From assembly GCF_030731085.1 (NCBI RefSeq), contig NZ_JASNFN010000005.1:165213-229212 (forward strand): 64,000 bases of DNA, in the 5' to 3' direction. The position numbers and the translations under genes were made by a program. Every line of letters starts with the position of its first letter. The first letter of the stretch is position 1. The notes under the pieces were generated by a model that had not been told where the DNA came from, ran no database searches, and saw only the letters and a list, made by a program, of their open reading frames with translations. Origin of the DNA: Blastococcus carthaginiensis (GTDB lineage: Bacteria > Actinomycetota > Actinomycetes > Mycobacteriales > Geodermatophilaceae). This document shows positions 33,124 to 41,849 of the stretch, piece by piece.

Positions 33124-34473
33124 TTGAGCCGGTGCTCCTCCTCGGATCGGCGCGGTCGTCGCCCTCCCGGCCCGGGCGCCGGTGGACCGAAGGACGAGGA
33201 CCGGCAAGAAGGTGGACGGCAACTGAGCACCGACCCCACTCCCCGGCCACCGCAGGACCCGGCGGCCGCCGAGACCCCCGAGGCGACCCCGCTGCTGGCC
33301 CCCCGCGACGGCCTGCCGCCGGTCATCGAGACCTCCACGCAGCTGGTCGGGTACGCCGAGGCGCTGCACGCGGGCACCGGCCCGGTCGCCGTCGACGCCG
33401 AGCGGGCCTCGGGCTACCGGTACGGCCAGCGCGCCTACCTGGTGCAGCTGCGGCGCGCCGGCTCCGGCACCGGCCTGCTCGACCCGATCCCGCTGCCGGA
33501 CCTCTCGGTGCTCCAGGCCGCGATCGCCGACGCCGAGTGGGTGCTGCACGCGGCCAACCAGGACCTGCCCTGCCTGGCCGAGATCGGGCTGACCCCCGCG
33601 CGCATCTTCGACACCGAGCTCGCCGCCCGCCTGGCCGGGCTGCCGCGGGTGGGGCTGGGCGCCGTCGTCGAGTCGCTGCTGGGCTTCTCGCTGCAGAAGG
33701 GGCACTCCGCCGCCGACTGGAGCACCCGCCCGCTGCCGGAGGAGTGGCTGGTCTACGCCGCGCTCGACGTCGAGGTGCTGGTCGACCTCCGCGACGCGCT
33801 GGCCGCCATCCTCGAGGAGCAGGGGAAGACCGAGTGGGCGCGGCAGGAGTTCGAGGCCACCCTCGCCGCCGGCCCGCCCGCCCCGCGGCAGGACCCGTGG
33901 CGGCGCACGTCCGGGGTGCACGGGCTGCGCAGCCGCCGCCAACTCGGCATGCTGCGGGCCATCTGGGAGGCGCGCGACGAGCTGGCCCGCAAGCGGGACG
34001 TCGCGCCCGGCCGGGTGCTGCCCGACTCGGCGATGGTCGCCGCCGTCCAGGCCGATCCGAAGAACGAGGGTGCCCTGCTCGAGCTGCCGGTGTTCCGCGG
34101 CCGGGCCAACCGCCGGCTGGTGGCGCACTGGTACAACGCCCTGGCGCGTGGCAAGGCACTGCCCGAGGACGAGCTGCCGCTGCACAGCAGGCCCGGCGAC
34201 GGTCCACCGCCGGTGAACCGGTGGGCCGACCGCGACCCCGCGGCCGCCACCCGGCTGCAGGTGGTGCGGGCCGGGCTGGCCGAGCTGTCGGAGAAGCACT
34301 CCGTGCCGGTGGAGAACATCCTCTCCCCCGACCTGGTGCGGCGGATCATGTGGAGCCCGCCGGAGCCGCGCGAGCCGGCCGCCGTGGCCGAGGCGCTGCG
34401 GGCCGGTGGCGCCCGCGGGTGGCAGGTCGAGCTGACCCGCGACCTGCTCGCCGACGCCGTCACCCGCGCCTGA
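33124..34473 (+). CDS. rnd: Ribonuclease D-like 3'-5' exonuclease with HRDC domain
   Basis: A DEDD-family exonuclease of about 416-449 residues. The exonuclease motifs are PVAVDAERASGYRYGQRAY (Asp, Glu), WVLHAANQDLPCL (Asp) and YAALDVEVLVDLRDAL (Tyr, Asp). An HRDC domain follows around RAIWEARDELARKRDVAPGR. It trims structured RNA. The start is uncertain: TTG 33124 opens the frame but has no ribosome site and adds a low-complexity leader. CTG 33223 (reading LSTDPTPRPP), behind GAAGGTGG, fits homologs better. Ends before a striking palindrome. Confidence 0.9.
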   Translation: MSRCSSSDRRGRRPPGPGAGGPKDEDRQEGGRQLSTDPTPRPPQDPAAAETPEATPLLAPRDGLPPVIETSTQLVGYAEALHAGTGPVAVDAERASGYRYGQRAYLVQLRRAGSGTGLLDPIPLPDLSVLQAAIADAEWVLHAANQDLPCLAEIGLTPARIFDTELAARLAGLPRVGLGAVVESLLGFSLQKGHSAADWSTRPLPEEWLVYAALDVEVLVDLRDALAAILEEQGKTEWARQEFEATLAAGPPAPRQDPWRRTSGVHGLRSRRQLGMLRAIWEARDELARKRDVAPGRVLPDSAMVAAVQADPKNEGALLELPVFRGRANRRLVAHWYNALARGKALPEDELPLHSRPGDGPPPVNRWADRDPAAATRLQVVRAGLAELSEKHSVPVENILSPDLVRRIMWSPPEPREPAAVAEALRAGGARGWQVELTRDLLADAVTRA

Positions 34474-34482
34474 CCCCCTCTG

Positions 34483-34542
34483 GGCATAGGAAGCTTTACC
34501 TGCGGATCGGCGCCCTCAGCCGCAGGTAAAGCTTCCTATGCC
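34483..34542. repeat. Perfect 23-bp inverted repeat with 14-base loop
   Basis: Arms 34483-34505 and 34520-34542 are exactly complementary and centre on AAGCTTTACCTGC, far AT-richer than the flanks. It lies between the convergent rnd and ABC permease genes. There is no T-run. It may end both transcripts, but its length and composition also fit a dispersed palindromic (REP-like) element. Confidence 0.85.
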
Positions 34543-34702
34543 TTCGCCGGGGCCGGGGCGGAGCCGGGGCGAGAGCCTGCGCCGGGGCCCGGGCCACGGC
34601 GCACGGACGACGACGCCGGCGCCGTCCGCGGGATGCGGACGACGCCGGCGTCGGCGTGGTCACCTGCCGCCCGCCGGCGCTGAGCACGGCGGGCGGCAGG
34701 GG

Positions 34703-35989
34703 TCATCGCCGGGCGGTGGCGGCCCGTCGGCGGGCGAGCGCGTCGACGCTCGCGGCGAGCAGCAGCACCCCGCCGGTGATGATGAAGTTCAGGTACGCCG
34801 CGACCCCGAGCAGCCCCAGCCCGTTGGCGATGATCGCGATGACCAGCCCACCCAGGACGGCGTCCCGGGCCCGGCCGCGGCCACCGAAGAGGCTGGTGCC
34901 ACCGATGACGGCGGCGCCCACCGCGTAGAGCAGCGTGTTGCCCGCACCGGCGTCCGGCGTCACCGAGCTCAGCCGCGAGGTGGCCAGGATGCCGCTGATC
35001 GCCGCCAGGCTGGACGAGATCACGAAGGCCAGCACCCGGATGCGGGTCACGTTGATGCCGGCCCGGCGCGCGGCCTCGGCGTTGCCGCCGACGGCGTAGA
35101 CGTGCCGGCCGAAGCTGGTCCGCGACAGCACGAACGTCAGGACGAGCAGCAGGAACACGACCAGCGGGACCGCGTACGGGATGCCGGCCAGGTCGATCGC
35201 GGCGGCCAGCGCCCGGTCGACGCTGAGGATGGCCGTCACCGTGAACACGACGGCGGCGATCACCACGATGCGCAGCACGACCAGTGCCAGCGGCTGGTGC
35301 GCCAGCCCGCGGGAGCGCTGCGAGCGCCACCGCCAGAACTCCACCCCGGCGTAGGCGACGACGACCAGCACGGCCAGGATCCAGCCGAGGGTGACCGGCA
35401 GGTTCTCGTTGGCCAGCGCCCGGATGACCGGCTCGCGCACGGGCACGGTGCCGCCCTGCCCGATCAGCCGCAGGGTGACGCCCTGGAAGCCGAGGAACAG
35501 CGCGAGGGTCACCACGAAGGACGGGATGCCGACGATGCCGACCAGGCTGCCGGTGAAGACGCCGATGACGGCGCCGGCCGCGATCGCGCCCAGGACGGCG
35601 ATCGGCCAGGCCACCCCCGCCTGCACCAGCAGCTGGGCCAGCACCGCCGAGCAGACGCCGCTGACCACACCGGCGGAGAGATCGATCTCGCCCAGCAGCA
35701 GGACGAAGACCAGCCCCATCGCCAGCACGATGATCGGCGTCGCCTGGACCAGGAGGTTGGAGAGGTTCAGCGGCGTCAGGAAGGTGCCCGGGCGCAGCAC
35801 CGTGAAGAGGATGCCCAGCACGACGATGCCGAGGACGGCGGGCAGCGCACCGAGGTCGCCGGCCCGGAGCTTGTTCAGGTACCCGCGGACGGCGCCGCCC
35901 ACGGTGTTGTCCTGCCGGTCGCCCTCGAAGCCCGCGGCCGGCTTGTGCGGCCCGCTCGCCTCGGCGGCGGTCAGGGTGTTGCTCGACAT
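34703..35989 (-). CDS. Sugar ABC transporter permease, xylose type (XylH family)
   Basis: A 428-residue membrane protein with about ten segments and the branched-chain/ribose-xylose permease fold. Typical parts are IIVLAMGLVFVLLLGEIDLS, GIVGIPSFVVTLALFLGFQG, YAVGGNAEAARRAGINV and GTSLFGGRGRARDAVLGGLV. The length above 400 and the insertion between the central helices match XylH rather than RbsC. It is the last gene of a leftward operon with an ATPase and a binding protein. Imports a monosaccharide such as xylose, inferred from family. Confidence 0.92.
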   Translation of the reverse strand: MSSNTLTAAEASGPHKPAAGFEGDRQDNTVGGAVRGYLNKLRAGDLGALPAVLGIVVLGILFTVLRPGTFLTPLNLSNLLVQATPIIVLAMGLVFVLLLGEIDLSAGVVSGVCSAVLAQLLVQAGVAWPIAVLGAIAAGAVIGVFTGSLVGIVGIPSFVVTLALFLGFQGVTLRLIGQGGTVPVREPVIRALANENLPVTLGWILAVLVVVAYAGVEFWRWRSQRSRGLAHQPLALVVLRIVVIAAVVFTVTAILSVDRALAAAIDLAGIPYAVPLVVFLLLVLTFVLSRTSFGRHVYAVGGNAEAARRAGINVTRIRVLAFVISSSLAAISGILATSRLSSVTPDAGAGNTLLYAVGAAVIGGTSLFGGRGRARDAVLGGLVIAIIANGLGLLGVAAYLNFIITGGVLLLAASVDALARRRAATARR

Positions 35990-35999
35990 GGGGGTCCTC

Positions 36000-36806
36000 T
36001 CAGTCCTCGAGCGCGTCCGGCGCGAGCCCCAGCTCGCCGGAGCGGCCGGAGGTGATCAGCTCGATGACCTGGGTGCGGTCGACGTCGGAGATGGCGACGT
36101 CGGCGGCGACGCGGCCCAGGTACAGCGCGGCGACGCGGTCGGCGACCTCGAAGACGTCGACCATGTTGTGGGTGATGAAGACGACGGCGTGACCGGTGTC
36201 TGCCAGCCGGCGGACGAGATCGAGCACCTGCCGGGTCTGGGCGACGCCGAGCGCGGCGGTCGGCTCGTCGAGGATGACGAGCTTGGACTCCCAGAGGACG
36301 GCCTTGGCGATCGCCACGGTCTGCCGCTGGCCACCGGACAGGCTGGACACCAGCTGGCGCACCGACTTCAGCGTGCGCACCGAGAGCTTGGTGAGGGTGT
36401 CCCGCGCGGCCTCCTCCATCGAGGCCTCGTCGAGGACCACGCCGCGCGTGCGCTCGCGGCCCAGGAACATGTTCTGGACGACGTCGAGGTTGTCGGCGAG
36501 CGCGAGGTCCTGGTAGACGACCTCGATGCCGAGGCGGGCGGCGTCGCGCGGGCCGTTCAGCTGCACCGGCTCGCCCTCGAACTCGACGGTCCCCGAGTCG
36601 ACCGGGTGGATACCGGCGATGGCCTTGATCAGCGTGCTCTTGCCCGCGCCGTTGTCACCGACGAGCGCGGTGACCGTGCCGGGGTAGACGTCGAGGTGGA
36701 CGTCGTGCAGGACCTGGACGGCCCCGAAGCTCTTGTTGACCCCCCGCAGGCTGAGCGTGGGCCGCTCGAGGGTCGAGGTGGGAGGGGTCTGTTCGGGTGC
36801 GGACAC
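36000..36806 (-). CDS. Sugar ABC transporter ATP-binding protein (single ABC domain)
   Basis: A 268-residue ATPase. Walker A GDNGAGKST is at about residues 51-59, the signature SSLSGGQRQ follows, Walker B is KLVILDEPTAALG, and the switch His is in FITHNMVD. Members of this group have one ABC domain, unlike the two-domain RbsA/XylG of Escherichia coli; this form is common in actinobacteria. GTG 36806 lies behind GGAAGGA. It ends 11 bases before the permease start, so they are co-expressed. Confidence 0.93.
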   Translation of the reverse strand: MSAPEQTPPTSTLERPTLSLRGVNKSFGAVQVLHDVHLDVYPGTVTALVGDNGAGKSTLIKAIAGIHPVDSGTVEFEGEPVQLNGPRDAARLGIEVVYQDLALADNLDVVQNMFLGRERTRGVVLDEASMEEAARDTLTKLSVRTLKSVRQLVSSLSGGQRQTVAIAKAVLWESKLVILDEPTAALGVAQTRQVLDLVRRLADTGHAVVFITHNMVDVFEVADRVAALYLGRVAADVAISDVDRTQVIELITSGRSGELGLAPDALED

Positions 36807-36947
36807 CGCTGCGTCCTTCCAGCAGGGAACGGTCCGGAGACCGTGGGCGGGACGATAGGGCGCCTGCCGCCCCGGGGCGAACCGGGGTCGGCAGGGCGGG
36901 AGCACGCGGCCGGGGCACCCGCGGAACGGGTACCCCGACCGGATGGC

Positions 36948-38036
36948 TCAGGAGATTCCCAGCTCCGTGCAGGCAGCGGCGAACTCACCGGTGCAGACAT
37001 CCTCGGCGGACTGGTAGCCGTCGTCGATGACCTGCTTCACGTTCTCCCGGAAGATCGACACCGGCTCGAGCAGCACCGAGGGGACCTCGCGGTCGCCCTC
37101 GGGGTCCTCGACCGAGCCGGCGACGGTCGGCTCCTGGCCCCGGACCAGTTCGACGGCCAGGTCGGCCAGGGCCTGCGCCTCCTCGGCGATCGGCTTGTAG
37201 ACGGTCATGCACTGCTCGCCCGCGAGGATGTTCTGCAGCCCCTCGACCGTGGCGTCCTGACCGGTCACCGGCACCTGCCCCGCCACGTTGTTGCGGGCCA
37301 GGATCGAGACCACGGCGTTGGCCAGGCCGTCGTTGGCGGCCAGCACGCCCTGGATGTCACCGCCGGCCTGGGTGTACATCTGCTCGAAGATCGTGGCGGC
37401 CTGCTGGTTGTCCCACTCCGGCACGGCCTGCTCGGCGACCTGGGTGTACTGGTCCATCTCGTCGAGGACCTCGTGCGCACCCTGCGAGAACAGCGTGGCG
37501 TTGTTGTCGTCGGGCGAGCCGTTGAGGAAGGCGATGTTCGCCGGCTCGTCGCCGAGGCACTGGGCCAGGCCCTCGCCCTGGAGGCGGCCGACCTCGGTGT
37601 TGTCGAACGAGACGTAGTAGTCGCTCTCGCCGCCGAGGGTGAGCCGGTCGTAGTCGATCGTCTGCACGCCCTGGCTCTCGGCCTGGCGCTGGATCGCGGC
37701 ACCCGAGGCCGAGTCGAGGTTCGTGATCGCCAGGACGGTGACGCCCTCGGTGATCATCTGCTCGGCGATCGTGTTCATCCGCTGGGCGTCGCCCTGCGCG
37801 TTCTGGATGTCGTACTCGACACCGGCCTCCTCGAAGGCGGCCTCGAGCAGCGGGCGGTCGGCCGACTCCCAGCGGGCCGAGGAGGCGGTGTCGGGGAGGA
37901 TCACGCCGACCTTGCCCGCGGCGGCCTCGCCGCCGCCGCCGCCGTTGCCACCGCTGCTGTCGTCGCCACCACACGCGGCCAGCCCGAAGACCAGGGCCGC
38001 AGCGATCGCCGTCGTCACCGTGCGCCGTCGCGCCAT
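36948..38036 (-). CDS. Sugar ABC transporter substrate-binding lipoprotein (XylF/ChvE-like)
   Basis: A 362-residue lipoprotein. The signal peptide ends in LAAC (Cys22), followed by a Gly-rich linker. A periplasmic-binding type 1 fold begins at KVGVILPDTASSARWESAD. Further marks are VLAITNLDSASGAAIQRQAE, QTIDYDRLTLGGESDYYVSF, GVLAANDGLANAV and VTGQDATVEGLQNILAGEQ. The ARWE and TIDYDRL motifs point to the xylose-binding group. It is the first gene of the transporter operon, divergent from the thiolase gene. No xylose isomerase or kinase is nearby, so the sugar is not certain. Confidence 0.93.
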   Translation of the reverse strand: MARRRTVTTAIAAALVFGLAACGGDDSSGGNGGGGGEAAAGKVGVILPDTASSARWESADRPLLEAAFEEAGVEYDIQNAQGDAQRMNTIAEQMITEGVTVLAITNLDSASGAAIQRQAESQGVQTIDYDRLTLGGESDYYVSFDNTEVGRLQGEGLAQCLGDEPANIAFLNGSPDDNNATLFSQGAHEVLDEMDQYTQVAEQAVPEWDNQQAATIFEQMYTQAGGDIQGVLAANDGLANAVVSILARNNVAGQVPVTGQDATVEGLQNILAGEQCMTVYKPIAEEAQALADLAVELVRGQEPTVAGSVEDPEGDREVPSVLLEPVSIFRENVKQVIDDGYQSAEDVCTGEFAAACTELGIS

Positions 38037-38257
38037 GAGAGGGACCTCTATTTCGTTGGGGTTACAGAGAAATTCCGGCGGGTCATCTTGCGCGCCGCGT
38101 CCCTGTGACCGCAAGCACACCCCTTCACCGTTGCCGGACCGTGATCCGGGACCCCCCTCGTCCGGGGGCCGTGCCGCGCTTGGCCGGTGGGTTACCGACG
38201 GGTAACTTGTAGCCCGCCGCGCCCTCCCGGGCCGGCTACGAGACCTGCGGAGGTTCT

Positions 38258-39481
38258 GTGTCTTCTCCTGAGCGGCGGCCACGCTCGCTGCGTGAGGTCG
38301 TCTTCGTCGACGGCGTGCGCACCCCCTTCGGCAAGGCGGGACCTGCGGGCATCTACGCCGAGACGCGCGCCGACGACCTCGTCGTCCGCGTCATCCGCGA
38401 GCTGCTGCGCCGCAACCCGGCGCTGCCCGCCGACCGCGTCGACGAGGTGGCCATCGCTGCCACGACGCAGATCGGCGACCAGGGCCTGACCCTCGGCCGG
38501 ACCGCCGCCCTGCTGGCCGGCCTGCCCACGTCGGTGCCGGGCTACTCGATCGACCGCATGTGCGCCGGCGCCATGACCGCGGTGACCACCACCGCCAGCG
38601 GCATCGCCTTCGGGGCCTACGATGTCGCCATCGCCGGCGGGGTCGAGCACATGGGCCGCCACCCGATGGGCGAGGGGGTGGACCCCAACCCGCGCATCGT
38701 CAGCGAGAAGCTGGTCGACCCCTCGGCGCTGGTCATGGGCTCGACCGCGGAGAACCTGCACGACCGGTTCCCCCACCTGACGAAGGAGCGCGCCGACGCC
38801 TTCGCGCTGGCCAGCCAGCAGAAGTTCGCGAAGGCCCTGGCCAACGGCAAGATCGGCCCGGAGCTGGTCCCGGTCGCCACCCGCTCGGCCGAGCACGGCT
38901 GGGGCGTGGCGACCGTCGACGAGCCGCCGCGCCCGCAGACGACCCTCGAGGGCCTGGGCACGCTGAAGACGCCGTTCCGCCCGCACGGCCACGTGACCGC
39001 CGGCAACGCGGCGGGGCTCAACGACGGCGCCACCGGCTGCCTGCTGGCCGCCGAGGACGTCGCGCTCGAGCTGGGGCTGGACGTCGGCATGCGCCTGGTC
39101 GGCTACGGCTTCGTGGGCGTCGAGCCCGAGGTCATGGGCGTCGGCCCGGTGCCCTCCACCGAGCGCGCCCTGGCCCGCACCGGCCTGACCATCGATGACA
39201 TCGGCCTCTTCGAGCTGAACGAGGCCTTCGCCGTCCAGGTGCTGGCGTTCCTCGACCACTTCGGCATCGCCGACGACGACGAACGCGTCAACCCGTGGGG
39301 CGGCGCGATCGCCGTCGGCCACCCGCTGGCCTCCTCGGGCGTGCGCCTGATGACCCAGCTGTCCCGCCAGTTCGCCGAGCGCCCCGACGTCCGGTACGGC
39401 CTCACCGCCATGTGCGTGGGCCTCGGCATGGGCGCCACCGTGATCTGGGAGAACCCGAACTGGGAGGGGTTCCAGAAGTGA
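38258..39481 (+). CDS. fadA: Acetyl-CoA acyltransferase (thiolase)
   Basis: A 407-residue thiolase. The nucleophilic Cys is in SIDRMCAGAMTAVTTTASG, near residue 101. The substrate His is in GGAIAVGHPLASSGVRL and the second Cys in GLTAMCVGLGMGATV; NEAFAVQVLAF and GVEHMGRHPMG are also present. It cleaves 3-ketoacyl-CoA. GTG 38258 follows GCGGAGG. Its TGA overlaps the GTG of the multifunctional enzyme downstream, so the two form a coupled beta-oxidation pair as in FadAB complexes. Confidence 0.95.
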   Translation: MSSPERRPRSLREVVFVDGVRTPFGKAGPAGIYAETRADDLVVRVIRELLRRNPALPADRVDEVAIAATTQIGDQGLTLGRTAALLAGLPTSVPGYSIDRMCAGAMTAVTTTASGIAFGAYDVAIAGGVEHMGRHPMGEGVDPNPRIVSEKLVDPSALVMGSTAENLHDRFPHLTKERADAFALASQQKFAKALANGKIGPELVPVATRSAEHGWGVATVDEPPRPQTTLEGLGTLKTPFRPHGHVTAGNAAGLNDGATGCLLAAEDVALELGLDVGMRLVGYGFVGVEPEVMGVGPVPSTERALARTGLTIDDIGLFELNEAFAVQVLAFLDHFGIADDDERVNPWGGAIAVGHPLASSGVRLMTQLSRQFAERPDVRYGLTAMCVGLGMGATVIWENPNWEGFQK

Positions 39482-41565
39482 CGAACGCCGTCTTCGAGAA
39501 CGAGGTCGTGACCGCCGCCAAGGTGCGGTTCCTGACCTACCCGGGCCTGGTCGGCGAGATCGCGCTGATCACGCTCGACAACGGGCACGACCACACCCGC
39601 CCCTCCACCTTCGGCCCCGGCGGCCTGGCGTCCCTGGACGCCGCGCTGGACGAGGTCGCGGCGCGCACGCCGGCGCCGGCGGCCATCGCCGTCACCGGCA
39701 AGCCGTTCATCTTCGCCGTGGGCGCCGACCTCTCCGGCGTCCCCTCGGTGACCGACGCCGCGACGGCGCGGGAGATCGCCGAGACCGGCCACCGGGTGTT
39801 CCGGCGGCTCAAGGACTCCGCGATCCCGACCTTCGCGTTCGTCAACGGCGTGGCGCTGGGCGGCGGCCTGGAGTTGGCGCTGCACTGCCACTACCGCACG
39901 ATCAGCGGTGGCGCGGCGGTCGGCTTCCCCGAGGCGTTCCTGGGTCTGGTGCCGGGCTGGGGCGGCACGCAGCTGCTGCCGAACCTGATCGGCATCGACC
40001 CGGCCGTCACGGTGATCGTCGAGAACGCCCTGGCGCAGAACAAGATGACGCCCGCCCCGAAGGCCGCGACGCTCGGCATCGCCGACGCACTGTTCGAACC
40101 GGCCGACTTCCTGGAGCGCTCGCTGGAGTGGGCCGTGGGCGTGCTCGACGGGTCGGTGACCGTGGACCGCCCGAAGGTCGTCCGGTCGGCCTGGGACGGC
40201 GCCATCGAGCGGGCCCGCGCGGTCGTCGCCGGCCGCACCCGGAACGCCTCCCCCGGCGCCGTGCGGTCGGTCGACCTGCTCGACCTGGCGCGCAACGGTG
40301 TCGACGGCGAGGCGTTCACCGCCGGGACCGCCGCGGAGGACGACGCCCTCACCGAGTTGCTGATGAGCGACCCGCTGCGGGCCTCGCTCTACTCGTTCGA
40401 CCTGGTGAACAAGCGGGCCAAGCGGCCGGCCGGCGCGCCCGACAAGGCGCTGGCCCGGAAGGTCACCAAGGTCGGCGTCGTGGGCGCCGGGCTCATGGCC
40501 AGCCAGCTGGCGATGCTGTTCGTGCGCCAGCTCAAGGTGCCGGTGGTGCTCACCGACATCGACCAGGCGCGAGTGGACAAGGGCGTGGCCTACGTGCACG
40601 GCGAGCTGGACAAGCTGGCCCAGCGCGGCCGGCTGTCGGCCGACACGCTCAACCAGCTCAAGGGCCTGGTCACCGGCTCGCTGTCCAAGGACGTCTTCGC
40701 CGACGCCGACCTCGTCATCGAGGCCGTGTTCGAGGAGATGTCGGTCAAGCAGCAGGTGTTCCGGGAAGTCGAGGCGGTGGTGTCCGAGATGTGCGTGCTG
40801 GCGACCAACACCTCGGCGCTGTCGGTGACCGAGATGGCCGCCAAGCTGGAGCACCCCGAGCGCGTGGTCGGGCTGCACTTCTTCAACCCGGTCGCCGTCC
40901 TCCCGCTGCTGGAGGTCGTGCGCGCCGAGAAGACCGACGACGCGACGCTGGCCACCGCCTTCGCCGTCGGGAAGTCGCTGAAGAAGTCCTGCGTGCTGGT
41001 GGCGGACGCCCCGGCGTTCGTGGTCAACCGGCTGCTCACCCGCTTCCTCGGCGAGGTCACCTCGGCCGTCGAGCAGGGCACGCCGGTCGAGGTGGCCGAG
41101 CGCGCGCTCGACCCGCTGGGCCTGCCGATGACACCGTTCGAGCTGCTGTCGCTCGTCGGCCCGGCGGTCGCGCTGCACGTCGCCGAGCGGATGCACGAGG
41201 CGTTCCCCGACCGGTTCGCCGTCGGCGAGGGGCTCAAGCGGATCGTCGAGCTCGGCAGGACCAGCGTGTTCGTCGAGCCGGGCGTCGTCGACCCGGAGCT
41301 GGCCGATGCCTTCACCGGCGACTCCCCGCTCACCGCGGAGCAGGTGCACGACCGCGCGGTCGAGGCGCTGGCGCAGGAGATCCGGCTGATGCTGGACGAG
41401 GGCGTCGTGCAGGCGGTGCAGGACATCGACCTGTGCATGATCCTCGGCGCCGGGTGGCCGTTCTGGCTGGGCGGCATCTCCGCCTACCTCGACCGCACCG
41501 GCGTCTCGGAGAGGGTGACCGGTTCGCGCTTCCTGCCCGAGGGCGCGGCCTCCCTCCCCGCCTGA
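39478..41565 (+). CDS. fadB: Multifunctional enoyl-CoA hydratase / 3-hydroxyacyl-CoA dehydrogenase
   Basis: A 695-residue FadB-type protein. The N-terminal crotonase domain (about residues 1-210) has FAVGADLSGVP, FVNGVALGGGLELALHCHYR and AFLGLVPGWGGTQLLPNL, including both catalytic acidic positions. The NAD-binding domain (about 325-510) begins VGVVGAGLMASQLAMLFVRQ and includes ATNTSALSVTEMA and GLHFFNPVAVLPLLEVV. The C-terminal domain has FVVNRLLTRFLGE. It hydrates and oxidises acyl-CoA intermediates. Coupled to the thiolase through GTGA. A strong hairpin follows. Confidence 0.95.
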   Translation: MTNAVFENEVVTAAKVRFLTYPGLVGEIALITLDNGHDHTRPSTFGPGGLASLDAALDEVAARTPAPAAIAVTGKPFIFAVGADLSGVPSVTDAATAREIAETGHRVFRRLKDSAIPTFAFVNGVALGGGLELALHCHYRTISGGAAVGFPEAFLGLVPGWGGTQLLPNLIGIDPAVTVIVENALAQNKMTPAPKAATLGIADALFEPADFLERSLEWAVGVLDGSVTVDRPKVVRSAWDGAIERARAVVAGRTRNASPGAVRSVDLLDLARNGVDGEAFTAGTAAEDDALTELLMSDPLRASLYSFDLVNKRAKRPAGAPDKALARKVTKVGVVGAGLMASQLAMLFVRQLKVPVVLTDIDQARVDKGVAYVHGELDKLAQRGRLSADTLNQLKGLVTGSLSKDVFADADLVIEAVFEEMSVKQQVFREVEAVVSEMCVLATNTSALSVTEMAAKLEHPERVVGLHFFNPVAVLPLLEVVRAEKTDDATLATAFAVGKSLKKSCVLVADAPAFVVNRLLTRFLGEVTSAVEQGTPVEVAERALDPLGLPMTPFELLSLVGPAVALHVAERMHEAFPDRFAVGEGLKRIVELGRTSVFVEPGVVDPELADAFTGDSPLTAEQVHDRAVEALAQEIRLMLDEGVVQAVQDIDLCMILGAGWPFWLGGISAYLDRTGVSERVTGSRFLPEGAASLPA

Positions 41566-41591
41566 TGATGATCAGCTGATCTGATCGTTCC

Positions 41592-41627
41592 GGGTCCTGG
41601 CTCACGGTCGACGGTGAGCCAGGACCC
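41592..41627 (+). terminator. Terminator of the thiolase-FadB operon
   Basis: Perfect 14-bp stem (GGGTCCTGGCTCAC with GTGAGCCAGGACCC) and an 8-base loop, 26 bases after the fadB stop. The palindrome GATCAGCTGATC sits between the stop and the stem. Confidence 0.8.
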
Positions 41628-41849
41628 AGCACGGTGATCCAGGACGATGGCCCGACCCCTCGCGGTGCAGGGGCCGGGCCGTCCGTCGTCCTCGCCGAGG
41701 TCCGGGGCCCGCGGAGCGGAGGATCGCCGGCGGCCTGGCCTCCCGCGCAGGACGCTGCAGGTGGTTGACGGCCCTGAGCCACCCTGCCAGGTTCGGCCCT
41801 CACCGGGCCGTGCCGATGGTCCGGACTCCTCGACTCGCTAGGAGGAACG

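Noticed and set aside
34544..36055. Rightward 505-residue frame opposite the sugar permease
   Set aside because: Asp/Arg/Gln-rich shadow of a membrane protein gene with clear family motifs on the other strand.
38258..41565. Thiolase-FadB pair as part of the amine catabolic island
   Set aside because: It lies more than 20 kb away beyond IS relics, within the backbone, and shares no operator with the island genes.
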